DNA of 64,000 nucleotides from Litorilituus lipolyticus. Its GTDB lineage: Bacteria; Pseudomonadota; Gammaproteobacteria; Enterobacterales; Alteromonadaceae. Positions 55,746 to 64,000 of this stretch are shown one piece after another. Position 1 is the first letter of the stretch, and each line of letters begins with the position of its first letter. The notes below the pieces were generated by a model, which saw nothing but the letters and a program-made list of their open reading frames with translations, did not search any database and was not told the origin of the DNA. The position numbers and the translations under genes are program-made. The stretch covers positions 1 to 64,000 of the forward strand of contig NZ_SAWY01000008.1 of NCBI RefSeq assembly GCF_006439335.1, in the 5' to 3' direction.

Positions 55746-56945
55746 TTATTTGACTAAAACTCGGGCAAATTTTCGTTTACCTACTTGGTAAATCGCTTTG
55801 CTACCAGCTTTAATAATTAAGTTTTTGTCGTTAACTTTTTCGCCTTCAATTTTAGCCGCGCCTTGTTTAATCATACGCATGGCTTCTGAAGTACTGCTTA
55901 CTAAACCTGCTTCTTTTAATAAATTAGCAATGGCAATCTCACCGTTTTCTGGTGATAACTCAATCTCAGGCATTTCTTCAGGCATAGCGCCTTTTTGGAA
56001 GCGGTTTATGAATTCATCATGAGCAGCTTGAGCCGCCGTTTCATCATGAAAACGAGTAATTAATTCTTTAGCTAAATCAATTTTTACATCACGAGGGTTA
56101 GCGCCTTGAGCTACTTTAGCTTTATAGCCTTCGATGACTTCTAAATCTTTAAAGCTGAGTAGTTCATAGTAGCGCCACATTAAATCATCTGAAATTGACA
56201 TAACTTTACCAAACATATCGCTTGGCGAGTCTGTTATCCCAATATAATTACCTAGTGATTTAGACATTTTCTGAACGCCGTCTAGGCCTTCAAGTAATGG
56301 CATCATCAATACAGTTTGCGGACGTTGCCCTTCTGATTTTTGTAACTCTCTTCCCATCAACAAGTTGAATTTTTGATCGGTACCGCCCAGTTCAACATCA
56401 GATTCTAGTGCAACTGAATCCCAGCCTTGTACTAACGGGTACATGAATTCGTGAATGGCAATTGCTTGACCGTTAGCATAACGTTTTTTGAAATCATCGC
56501 GTTCCATCATGCGAGCAACGGTTTGGCGAGATGCCAGTTTTAACATGCCCGCAGCTCCCATTTTATCCATCCAGGTGGAATTAAAAGCCACGGTGGTTTT
56601 TGCAGGATCAAGTATCTTAAATACCTGTTCTTTATAGGTTTCAGCATTTGCTAAAACATCTTCTTTTGTCAGTGGCTTACGGGTAACGTTTTTCCCCGTT
56701 GGGTCGCCAATCATACCGGTGAAATCACCAATAAGGAAAATAACTTCATGGCCCAATTGCTGGAATTGACGCAGCTTATTAATCAGTACCGTGTGACCTA
56801 AATGCAAATCAGGTGCCGTTGGATCAAAACCAGCCTTAATCTTTAATGGCTTGCCAGTTTTTAGTTTTTCTAGTAATTCATCTTCGAGCAAAATTTCTTC
56901 TGCACCGCGTTTTATCTCGGCAAACGCTTGACTGACATCGGTCAT
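55746..56945 (-). CDS. tyrS: Tyrosyl-tRNA synthetase
   Basis: The 399-residue enzyme charges tRNA-Tyr. The class I motifs are visible: HLGHTV (HIGH box) near residue 48 and KMSKSLGN (KMSKS) near residue 227. [16 protein letters not shown] marks the tyrosine site. The C-terminal S4 RNA-binding domain spans about 335-395 ([19 protein letters not shown]). It is the longer-spaced TyrZ-like form common in Alteromonadales. It is divergent from the M23 peptidase gene, with about 220 bases between starts. Confidence 0.96.
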   Translation of the reverse strand: MTDVSQAFAEIKRGAEEILLEDELLEKLKTGKPLKIKAGFDPTAPDLHLGHTVLINKLRQFQQLGHEVIFLIGDFTGMIGDPTGKNVTRKPLTKEDVLANAETYKEQVFKILDPAKTTVAFNSTWMDKMGAAGMLKLASRQTVARMMERDDFKKRYANGQAIAIHEFMYPLVQGWDSVALESDVELGGTDQKFNLLMGRELQKSEGQRPQTVLMMPLLEGLDGVQKMSKSLGNYIGITDSPSDMFGKVMSISDDLMWRYYELLSFKDLEVIEGYKAKVAQGANPRDVKIDLAKELITRFHDETAAQAAHDEFINRFQKGAMPEEMPEIELSPENGEIAIANLLKEAGLVSSTSEAMRMIKQGAAKIEGEKVNDKNLIIKAGSKAIYQVGKRKFARVLVK

Positions 56946-57163
56946 TCCTGAGCTCCACTACATGGTTTTAGGTTGAAAAGTATGGCGAACATTTTTTGTA
57001 ACATATCGCGAATGGTCGAATTCTACTGTACTTTGCCTGTAGGATAAAACCCTAATAGCACTTCAGGCAGTATTTTTTAGAAAAGTTTTGTTATAGTAAG
57101 TGATAATTGTTAATGTTCTGATGCTTTAAGCACTCAATTGAAAAGATCAAAAGTAGTCACTCG

Positions 57164-58579
57164 TTGAAAAACCTAACAGAAATTTTTTTACAGCTTCCTA
57201 AAATTCATCGCATCATAATAAGTGCATTATTATTCATTATTGTGGTCATTTTACTTTCTCCAACTCAAAATATTGAGGAAGAAGGTGAAAACCTAACCGT
57301 GGGCAAACGTTATCAAATTGCTTTACCACAAAGTGCTGACTCAAAAACGATAAACCCCATTGAGATGCCATCTCTTACTAGCTCTCAAGCTAGCGTGCCT
57401 GAAGGAAAAGTTGATATTGCCCCCCAAAGTAGTGATTTACCTTCAATCAAACAAAGTTACCAATGGCAAACAGCAAAAGTAAAAAGTGGAGATTCATTGG
57501 CGCGAATTTTTAAACGTCTCGGCTATAGCGCACAAACGACTTATGCGGTTAGTACTGCCAAAGGTGAAGACAGTAAGTTGCTTAAAAAATTGGATGTCGG
57601 CGAAGAGCTGAAAATTGCTAATGATGATAATGGCCAGTTAGTGGCATTAGAATATCCTTTGTCGAAAACCGATACGCTGTTCATTGATTTAGTAGGTGAT
57701 AGTTATCAGTCGCACAAAGAGAGCAAGCAAATAGAAGTACGTGAGACGTTTAGTCATGGCACTATTTCTTCTAGTTTCTGGAATGCTGGTGTTAAAGCTG
57801 GTCTAACAGATGCTCAAGTTATCAATTTTGCTAATATTTTTGGTTGGGATATCGATTTCGCGCAAGATATTCGTAACGATGATAGTTTTCATGTGATTTA
57901 TGAGCAGCAGTATGTTGACGGGGAGTACATAGGTACTGGCAATATATTAGCGGCTGAGTTTGTTAACCAAGGCGAGGTTTTTCAGGCAGTGCGATTTACC
58001 GATGGCGAATATTACACGCCAGACGGTAAAAGTATGCGCAAAGCCTTTTTACGTGCCCCTGTTAATTTTAAGTATATTAGTTCTAGTTTTAAGCGTAAGC
58101 GTTTCCATCCGGTGCAAAAACGTTGGAAAGCTCATCGAGGTGTTGATTACGCCGCAAAAACAGGTACCCCTGTGGTTGCTGCAGGTAATGGTAAAGTAAC
58201 TCACGCGACTTATAATAAATACAATGGTAATTACGTTTTTATTCAACACGGCAATGGTATTGTCACTAAATACCTGCATTTTTCAAAGCGTGCTGTAAAA
58301 AAAGGACAGCGAGTTAAGCAAGGGCAAGTAATAGGATATGTTGGTGCCACAGGGTTAGCGGCAGGACCACATTTGCATTATGAATTCCTGTTAAATGGTG
58401 TGCATCGTAACCCTAGAACAGTAAAGTTACCTGATGCTAAGCCTATTGCTAAAAAATATAAGGCAGAATTTACCACGTTAGCTCGTAAGCGTTTACTTTC
58501 GCTAGAAGGTTCTAAAAATGCACTGATTTCTATGCAAGAATCATCAATGAAAGAAGCTTCGTCAGTCCTTAGTGATTAA
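57164..58579 (+). CDS. M23-family murein DD-endopeptidase, MepM-like
   Basis: The 471-residue protein has an N-terminal membrane helix (about 14-30) and a LysM/OapA-like segment (VKSGDSLARIFKRLGYSAQT). A second helper domain follows, then the M23 zinc domain with HRGVDYAAKTGTPV (His324, Asp328) and GPHLHYEF (His403, His405). It cuts cross-links in peptidoglycan to allow growth. The start is TTG at 57164; no ATG is available before the membrane helix. It precedes anmK, a cell-wall recycling gene, and the stop lies 22 bases before the AnmK ATG. Confidence 0.9.
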   Translation: MKNLTEIFLQLPKIHRIIISALLFIIVVILLSPTQNIEEEGENLTVGKRYQIALPQSADSKTINPIEMPSLTSSQASVPEGKVDIAPQSSDLPSIKQSYQWQTAKVKSGDSLARIFKRLGYSAQTTYAVSTAKGEDSKLLKKLDVGEELKIANDDNGQLVALEYPLSKTDTLFIDLVGDSYQSHKESKQIEVRETFSHGTISSSFWNAGVKAGLTDAQVINFANIFGWDIDFAQDIRNDDSFHVIYEQQYVDGEYIGTGNILAAEFVNQGEVFQAVRFTDGEYYTPDGKSMRKAFLRAPVNFKYISSSFKRKRFHPVQKRWKAHRGVDYAAKTGTPVVAAGNGKVTHATYNKYNGNYVFIQHGNGIVTKYLHFSKRAVKKGQRVKQGQVIGYVGATGLAAGPHLHYEFLLNGVHRNPRTVKLPDAKPIAKKYKAEFTTLARKRLLSLEGSKNALISMQESSMKEASSVLSD

Positions 58580-58601
58580 CAGAAAAATCAAGGAGTCAGG
58601 C

Positions 58602-59762
58602 ATGTATTATATTGGTTTAATGTCTGGCACCAGTGCAGATGGTATCGATTTAGCGCTGGTAAGCTTTACTGATAATGCAGCTCCAGAAAACTCAGATATT
58701 CAGTTGGTGGCAAGTTATTTTCAGCCATATCAAGCCGATTTAGCACAGCGTATCAAATCACTCTATAACTCGGCTGAAGATGAAATAGATTTGTCAGGTA
58801 GTTTAGACATTGAACTAGCGCATGTTTTTAGTCATGCGGTTACAGCGTTTCTAAAGCAGCAAGAGTTAACGCCTCAGGATATTATTGCCATTGGTAATCA
58901 TGGTCAAACTATCAGACATCGGCCTACTGCTAAATTTCCCTTTACCCTGCAAATTGGTTGTAGCCAAACACTTGCATGTTTGACGGGAATAAAAGTCATT
59001 GGTCAGTTTCGCCAAAAAGATATTGCCTTAGGTGGTCAAGGAGCACCGCTTGTTCCAGCGTTTCATCAGAAAATTTTTAATAATACAGAACAAGATGTTT
59101 TCTTTGTAAATATCGGTGGTATTGCCAATATCAGCTATTTGCCTGTAAAAGAAGGTACACAAGTGCAAGGTTTTGATACTGGACCTGGCAATGCATTATT
59201 GGATGATTGGTTTGTGCATTGTCATACTGATGCGACTATTCAATATGATGAGTCAGGTCAATGGGCAAGTTCTGGTGAACTTCATAAGCCGCTGTTGGCG
59301 CAATTATTGTCAGACCCCTATTTTGCTTTACCTGCACCAAAAAGCACTGGGCGCGAGCACTTTACTTTTGATTGGCTAAAGCAACATTTAGCTTCAATCG
59401 AAGAAACAAGTTTAAAGCCAATCCAGTCACGAGATATACAAGCAACTTTAGCCACTTTCACGGCGATAACCATTGCTCAGGAAATAAAGCAACTTTCACA
59501 ATGTGCCCAAGTGATCACATGTGGTGGAGGTGTGCATAATAATTATTTAATGAAGCTGTTAGCAGATTGCTTAAATGAAGCGAATGATAAACATAACTAT
59601 TCACTGGTATCAGCGAGTTCACTTGCTATAGATAGCGACGCACTTGAAGCTATGGCTTTTGCATGGTTGGCCTATGCCAATATCAACGGTTTGCCTAGCA
59701 ATATGCCTTCGGTGACAGGGGCTAGTCGTGCATGTTCCCTTGGCTTATCTTATTTACCTTAA
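58602..59762 (+). CDS. anmK: Anhydro-N-acetylmuramic acid kinase
   Basis: AnmK hydrolyses and phosphorylates 1,6-anhydroMurNAc to MurNAc-6-phosphate in peptidoglycan recycling. From the ATG at 58602, with AAGGAG seven bases upstream, the protein has 386 residues. It begins YYIGLMSGTSADGIDL and carries GNHGQTIRHRP, VNIGGIANISYL, GFDTGPGNALLDDW and the ATP-side motif ITCGGGVHNNYLM. A GTG at 58572 is in frame but has no binding site. It is probably co-transcribed with the preceding endopeptidase, linking wall cutting and fragment recycling. Confidence 0.96.
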   Translation: MYYIGLMSGTSADGIDLALVSFTDNAAPENSDIQLVASYFQPYQADLAQRIKSLYNSAEDEIDLSGSLDIELAHVFSHAVTAFLKQQELTPQDIIAIGNHGQTIRHRPTAKFPFTLQIGCSQTLACLTGIKVIGQFRQKDIALGGQGAPLVPAFHQKIFNNTEQDVFFVNIGGIANISYLPVKEGTQVQGFDTGPGNALLDDWFVHCHTDATIQYDESGQWASSGELHKPLLAQLLSDPYFALPAPKSTGREHFTFDWLKQHLASIEETSLKPIQSRDIQATLATFTAITIAQEIKQLSQCAQVITCGGGVHNNYLMKLLADCLNEANDKHNYSLVSASSLAIDSDALEAMAFAWLAYANINGLPSNMPSVTGASRACSLGLSYLP

Positions 59763-59993
59763 TTGGGCACCTTAGCTCGGGATAACAACTTACTTTTTAG
59801 CAATCTATTTTCTTATCTCGAGTTGAGGTTATTTAAGTAAGCAATATATATCCCAACTAAAGAGAGTGCCCTAGCAATATTGATAGCTGCTCAAAAATTG
59901 AACTATTTAACTCTTGTACTATCTAACGATAAACGATGCTGTATTTTAGTGTTTTTCTCTTACTTATTTGCTTAATTGATAAGGGGGCTGATT

Positions 59994-60185
59994 ATGGAGT
60001 TTAGTGAAATTCATATTGGTATGAAATGTGGAAGTAAAAAAGGTAGTGGTACCGTGACTTGGATTGATGATTCAACGAGAACGATTTATTTATCAAATAC
60101 GCAAAACAATAATGATTTTGAAGTGAACTTTAATGACATTATTGATGATCCTCAAGCGCACAATCAAGAAGATAGTTACTATTAG
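59994..60185 (+). CDS. Small acidic cytoplasmic protein of unknown function
   Basis: A 63-residue protein from the ATG at 59994, which has an excellent AAGGGGG site six bases before it. It has a beta-rich stretch (IHIGMKCGSKKGSGTVTWID, RTIYLSNTQ) with a charged tail. It looks like a small SH3-like barrel. I do not recognise a family. A strong terminator follows, so it is a true small gene. The 231 bases upstream hold nothing I can name. Confidence 0.7.
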   Translation: MEFSEIHIGMKCGSKKGSGTVTWIDDSTRTIYLSNTQNNNDFEVNFNDIIDDPQAHNQEDSYY

Positions 60186-60232
60186 CTGACTCCTTGAATA
60201 GTCGTGTTGTGAATGTTTGAAGATGAAATTTT

Positions 60233-60266
60233 AGGCTCAATAAGTTAAAGCTTATTGAGCCTTTTT
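60233..60266 (+). terminator. Terminator of the small acidic protein gene
   Basis: AGGCTCAATAAG, loop TTAAAG and CTTATTGAGCCT form a perfect 12-base stem followed by TTTT. Confidence 0.92.
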
Positions 60267-60384
60267 GATCATAAATGTTAACTGCAGCATAAAACCATGA
60301 CAAACAAAAAAACTAAGGCTTGTTATTCAAGGTGGCTTTTGTAACACTGCAACGGTTTACATTATTCATAGTTAAAGGTTTTTT

Positions 60385-61791
60385 ATGGAATGGCTTTCAG
60401 TAATCCCGCCGATTATCGCGATTATTATTGTTTTGTGGAAAAAAGAGGTAATAGCGGCCTTATTGGTTGCGGTTTTTTCATCAGAGCTGTTGTTAGCAAC
60501 TAAAGGTGATGGTTTTAGTTTATTTCAAGCATTTCTTGGCTTAATAGAACGTGTGGTCTCGGTAGTAAGTTCACCTGGAAATGCTCGATTACTTGTTTTT
60601 AGTTTACTTATTGGTGCGTTGTTGGCTTATGTAAGAAATTCTGGCGGGGTCACGGCCATGGTGAATAAACTTGTCAGTAAAGGTATTGCTAAAACTAAGC
60701 GCCAAGTCGGTTCAGTGACCTTTTTTACAGGCGTTGTTATATTTATAGAATCAAACTTAAGCGTATTAACGGCGGGGATTTTATCCCGAGATTTATTTGA
60801 TAAGTTTAAAATGAGTCGTGCTCGTCTTGCTTTTATGATCGACACAACCAGTGCGCCTATTTGCATTCTTATTTTATTAAATGGTTGGGGAGCATATGTT
60901 TTAGGTTTATTGAATAACTATGAATTGGGTCAATCAAGCATGTCTATTTTATGGGGTACAATTCCATTTAACTTTTATGCAATTATTGCCTTGTTATTAG
61001 TGCTTTATACTATTATCACCGATAGGGTTCACGGACCAATGAAGGCCAGTGAACTTAAACTGCAACAAGGTGAGCAAGTTGACCATAAACTAGTTGATGA
61101 GACGATTAAAGCAGAGCAATTAATTCCCGCAACTAAAGCTCGTTTTATGGTGGTGCCGTTATTAAGCATGGTGCTTGCCATGTTCTTTTTTATGTTTTGG
61201 ACAGGTAATGGTGATATTACTCAAGGTAGTGGTACTAAATCTGTTTTATATGCGACCTGTTTTTCTTTAACTGTGGCTTATTTCTTACTACTGTTTTCAA
61301 AACGTTTTAGTCACCAAGAGTTAGTTGATGTTGGTTTTAAGGGGCTATCTGAGTTATTGCCTTTAGTCACAATAGTATTGTTTTCGTTAACATTAGGTGC
61401 CAGTTTAAAAGAGCTAGGCACAGGGGTTTATATTGCGGGGCTTGTTGGTGATTATTTACCTGTGATAATGATAGTACCTATGTTATTTCTTGCTGGCGCT
61501 GCTATGTCTTTTAGTACAGGAACATCTTGGGGCACCTTTGCAATATTAATTCCTATCGGTGTGCCACTGATTCAAACACTAGGTTTACCTCCGTCTTTAG
61601 TGATTGCAGCAATTCTTGGTGGGGGTGTTTTTGGCGATCATTGTTCACCTATTTCAGATACAACCTGTGTATCAGCCATTGCTTCAGGCTGTGATTTACT
61701 TGAGCACGTGAAAACGCAATTACCTTATGCATTATTCGGTGGCGCGTTAACATTAATCGCCTATTTCATTGCCAGTTTTATAATGCTTTAG
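60385..61791 (+). CDS. NhaC-family Na+/H+ antiporter
   Basis: The 468-residue membrane protein has about eleven helices and NhaC-type features: FIESNLSVLTAGILSRDLFD near residue 120, IDTTSAPICILILLNGWGAY near 153, FSTGTSWGTFAILIPIGVPL near 375, and GDHCSPISDTTCVSAIASGC near 420. It expels Na+ or exchanges a related organic substrate for H+, as expected in a marine bacterium. It is followed by an exported asparaginase-like gene after 90 bases; a shared role with amino acid use is only a guess. Confidence 0.88.
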   Translation: MEWLSVIPPIIAIIIVLWKKEVIAALLVAVFSSELLLATKGDGFSLFQAFLGLIERVVSVVSSPGNARLLVFSLLIGALLAYVRNSGGVTAMVNKLVSKGIAKTKRQVGSVTFFTGVVIFIESNLSVLTAGILSRDLFDKFKMSRARLAFMIDTTSAPICILILLNGWGAYVLGLLNNYELGQSSMSILWGTIPFNFYAIIALLLVLYTIITDRVHGPMKASELKLQQGEQVDHKLVDETIKAEQLIPATKARFMVVPLLSMVLAMFFFMFWTGNGDITQGSGTKSVLYATCFSLTVAYFLLLFSKRFSHQELVDVGFKGLSELLPLVTIVLFSLTLGASLKELGTGVYIAGLVGDYLPVIMIVPMLFLAGAAMSFSTGTSWGTFAILIPIGVPLIQTLGLPPSLVIAAILGGGVFGDHCSPISDTTCVSAIASGCDLLEHVKTQLPYALFGGALTLIAYFIASFIML

Positions 61792-61881
61792 GGGAAAGCT
61801 TGCTAAGCAATTTCAGCTTAGCTTTACTTTGTGACGTTTTTTCGGCAGATTGAGTTAAATTCTTTCTGCTGAAAACACATT

Positions 61882-62988
61882 ATGCGTCATTTCATTAAAT
61901 ACAAATCAAATTGCAAAAGCCCTCGATTTACAAGGTTACTATCTAGCATTCTTTTTTCGTTATTGTTACTGCCATTTTGGCAAAGCAGTGTTATGGCATC
62001 GGAACCTTTATCAATAAAAAATGCTGATAAATCGCCTATTGCTATTGCAATTCACGGCGGTGCAGGTGTCATTAAAAAATCACGTTTCACTCCTGAAAAA
62101 GAAGAAGCCTATCGAGCAAAGCTAACCGAAGCCATTGATAAGGGCTATAGCGTATTAAATAGAGGCGGGACAAGTTTAGATGCCATAACCGCAGCGATTA
62201 ATGTACTGGAAAATTCGCCATTTTTTAATGCAGGTAAAGGTGCAGTTTATACCCATGATGAGACTCATGAGCTTGATGCATCAATAATGGATGGCAAAAC
62301 TCGACAAGCAGGAGCTGTGGCGGGGGTCAAACGTATTGAGAACCCGATAAATTTAGCGCGTTTGGTCATGGAAGAATCAGTTCATGTTATGTTAAGTGGT
62401 AATGGAGCAGAACAATTTGCACTTAACCAAGGTATACCGCTCATTGATAACAAGCATTTTGACACAAAAAGCCGTTATAAATCACTGCAACGTGCTAAAG
62501 AAAAAATGAAAAAATCTCAACAGAGCAAAGACTATCAAGCGGCTCATAAGGCACTGCCGTTTGAATATAAAGTGGGAACTGTTGGCGCTGTAGCTCTAGA
62601 TCAATATGGAAATATTGCCGCCGGTACCTCTACAGGAGGTATGACAAATAAACGCTTTGGACGAATTGGGGATTCACCGGTCATAGGTGCAGGTACTTTT
62701 GCAGAAAATGAATCTTGTGCTGTTTCGGCAACGGGGCATGGTGAGTATTTCATTCGCTACAATGTTGCAGCAGACATTTGTGCACGAGTGAAATACCAAG
62801 GAAAATCAATTGTTCAAGCTGGTGATGAAGTCATTAATGGCGTGTTAAAACCGATAGGTGGTACAGGAGGGGTTATTATTATTGACCAACAAGGTAATAT
62901 CGCAATGCCGTTTAATACGGAAGGTATGTATCGTGCCAGTAAAACAACACAGGATAAAGCCTATGTTGCTATCTTTTCAGATGAATAA
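61882..62988 (+). CDS. Exported isoaspartyl peptidase / L-asparaginase (Ntn-hydrolase)
   Basis: The 368-residue precursor has an N-terminal signal segment ending near VMA-S. This differs from cytoplasmic E. coli IaaA, which has no signal. The family order is present: AIAIHGGAGVI, ALENS-like INVLENSPFFNAGKG, and the autocleavage site KVGTVGAVALD with nucleophile Thr233. GTSTGGMTNKRFGRIGDSP and ATGHGEYFIR follow. It self-cleaves into alpha and beta chains and removes beta-aspartyl residues from peptides or hydrolyses asparagine, here probably in the periplasm. Confidence 0.92.
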   Translation: MRHFIKYKSNCKSPRFTRLLSSILFSLLLLPFWQSSVMASEPLSIKNADKSPIAIAIHGGAGVIKKSRFTPEKEEAYRAKLTEAIDKGYSVLNRGGTSLDAITAAINVLENSPFFNAGKGAVYTHDETHELDASIMDGKTRQAGAVAGVKRIENPINLARLVMEESVHVMLSGNGAEQFALNQGIPLIDNKHFDTKSRYKSLQRAKEKMKKSQQSKDYQAAHKALPFEYKVGTVGAVALDQYGNIAAGTSTGGMTNKRFGRIGDSPVIGAGTFAENESCAVSATGHGEYFIRYNVAADICARVKYQGKSIVQAGDEVINGVLKPIGGTGGVIIIDQQGNIAMPFNTEGMYRASKTTQDKAYVAIFSDE

Positions 62989-63014
62989 TGCTTAACTATC
63001 TAATAAGTTGATGC

Positions 63015-64000
63015 TTAAAGTAAGCCAAAGGCTGACATTAAGCTACGAGTACTGAGCATTAAAGTAATTAAAATAACCATAGAGGCTAAAATATTTTGGC
63101 CCAAGGTGTTTTTGTACTGCTTTAGTGCATCGGTGTTCATCACCCATAATAAAAATATCGCAACTATAGGCAGTAAAATACCATTGGCCACCTGAGCAAA
63201 CCAAATGACATTAATGGGCTTATAGCCTGATGTTGAAATAATTATACCTAGCAGCAAAATTGAACCCCAAATACTTTTGAAGGCTAAAGTATTGAGTTGC
63301 TGCTTTAAGTTTAAAATGCCATTTAGGGCGTAAGCTGCAGCTAACGGTGCAGTGACTGCAGAAGAAATACCAGCACAGAAAAGCCCAAGGGCAATAAAGA
63401 ATCCTGCAAAATCACCGAATAATGGCTGCAATGCTGGAGCAATATCAGCGGCACTGCTGATATTAACTTGATGACCAAAAAATGCACTAGCAGCAGTAGA
63501 AACTATGGCAATAGAAATGAGGCCACCTAACGGAATAGAGAAGTACAAATCTTGTTTTGCTTTGCCAATATCTTCAATGTTGTGCCACTTTTCACTGACA
63601 CTGGCACTGTGTAAAAATAAATTATAGGGGACAACGGTTGTACCAATTAAGGCGATAACGGTTAGTGCAGCGCCATCGGGTAATGAAGGAATTAACAAGC
63701 CAGAGAAAAATTGACCGATGTCTGGCTTGGTGATGATGAAAGTGACTAAGAAGGCTAAACTCATTAATCCGACTAAAGCGATTAAAGCGCGTTCAATAAT
63801 TTTATAGCTGCCTGTGATTAATATGGTAAACGCGATCATACCTATGATTATTGGCCAAATTGAAATTGAGCCCAGTGTAGTCGAACTACTAAAAATATTT
63901 TGTAAGCCAAGGCTAGCGCCTGAAATATTACCGCCTTGATAGGCGGCATTACCTATTACAATAGCGCTGACCACTAACATAACAGCAACTCCACGAATCA
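63015..64000 (-). CDS. NRAMP-family divalent metal transporter, 5' part missing
   Basis: The frame is open to the window edge on the minus strand, so the N-terminus lies beyond 64000. The visible roughly 328 residues begin RGVAVMLVVSAIVIGNAAYQGGN, followed by several transmembrane helices with VVPYNLFLHSASVSEKW (the second NRAMP metal motif in VPYNLFLHSA) and FCAGISSAVTAPLAAAYAL. NRAMP proteins import Mn2+ or Fe2+ with protons; some divergent members have other roles. The first metal motif (DPGN) is outside the window, so metal choice cannot be judged. Confidence 0.85.
   Translation of the reverse strand, partial: IRGVAVMLVVSAIVIGNAAYQGGNISGASLGLQNIFSSSTTLGSISIWPIIIGMIAFTILITGSYKIIERALIALVGLMSLAFLVTFIITKPDIGQFFSGLLIPSLPDGAALTVIALIGTTVVPYNLFLHSASVSEKWHNIEDIGKAKQDLYFSIPLGGLISIAIVSTAASAFFGHQVNISSAADIAPALQPLFGDFAGFFIALGLFCAGISSAVTAPLAAAYALNGILNLKQQLNTLAFKSIWGSILLLGIIISTSGYKPINVIWFAQVANGILLPIVAIFLLWVMNTDALKQYKNTLGQNILASMVILITLMLSTRSLMSAFGLL

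Overview
The window is chromosomal DNA of a low-G+C marine gammaproteobacterium, most likely an Alteromonadales relative of Colwellia or Thalassotalea. This assignment is inferred from gene content (FabY, clade I type NosZ/NosR, TrhO, GltS, TyrS-M23 peptidase-AnmK order, RraB, a PEP-CTERM protein) and from the AT-rich codon use; no rRNA or tRNA gene is present to confirm it.

Layout. 1-5.7 kb: a possible transposase start at the left edge, a two-gene saccharopine (lysine breakdown) operon, a secreted GH63 glucosidase and a lipoprotein. 5.7-11.6 kb: two AcnB-family aconitases transcribed head to head, one of ordinary length and one long divergent form. 11.7-19.7 kb: cytochrome b561, a thioredoxin-like lipoprotein, a secreted dienelactone-hydrolase-like protein, TrhO (preceded by a perfect FNR-type box), an S9 peptidase, and a cupin/GNAT/GFA operon. 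19.8-31 kb: GltS, a K+ channel, topoisomerase III, FabY with a divergent AraC-type regulator, a PEP-CTERM protein and a dUTPase. 31-38.9 kb: a lone prepilin, MtnN with a CobD/CbiB-like protein, a rhodanese, a TRIC-like channel, an outer-membrane protein, an acyltransferase, RraB, lipoproteins and a TraB/GumN protein.

38.96-41.62 kb is the odd accessory stretch. It holds a DUF4259-ankyrin gene with two frame breaks at runs of A. If both are repaired it reads straight into a glutamine-amidotransferase-like domain that has lost its catalytic residues. The second break is also a canonical A7 slippery site. The flanks are about 410 and 290 bases of apparently non-coding DNA with inverted repeats. 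41.6-44.2 kb is a DesK/DesR-type two-component pair with a TPR protein.

44.4-55.5 kb is the nitrous oxide reduction region. nosR-nosZ and nosD-F-Y-L lie on the minus strand but are separated by three plus-strand genes (a GltB-like FMN enzyme, a GST and an unknown protein). Both halves have FNR/DNR-type boxes at suitable distances, so they are probably co-induced at low oxygen. Behind nosZ lies a tandem array of roughly 152-base units, each carrying a copy of the nosZ 3' end and a terminator hairpin. 55.7-64 kb is housekeeping and transport: tyrS, an M23 endopeptidase, anmK, a small protein, an NhaC antiporter, an exported isoaspartyl peptidase/asparaginase and a NRAMP transporter that runs off the right edge.
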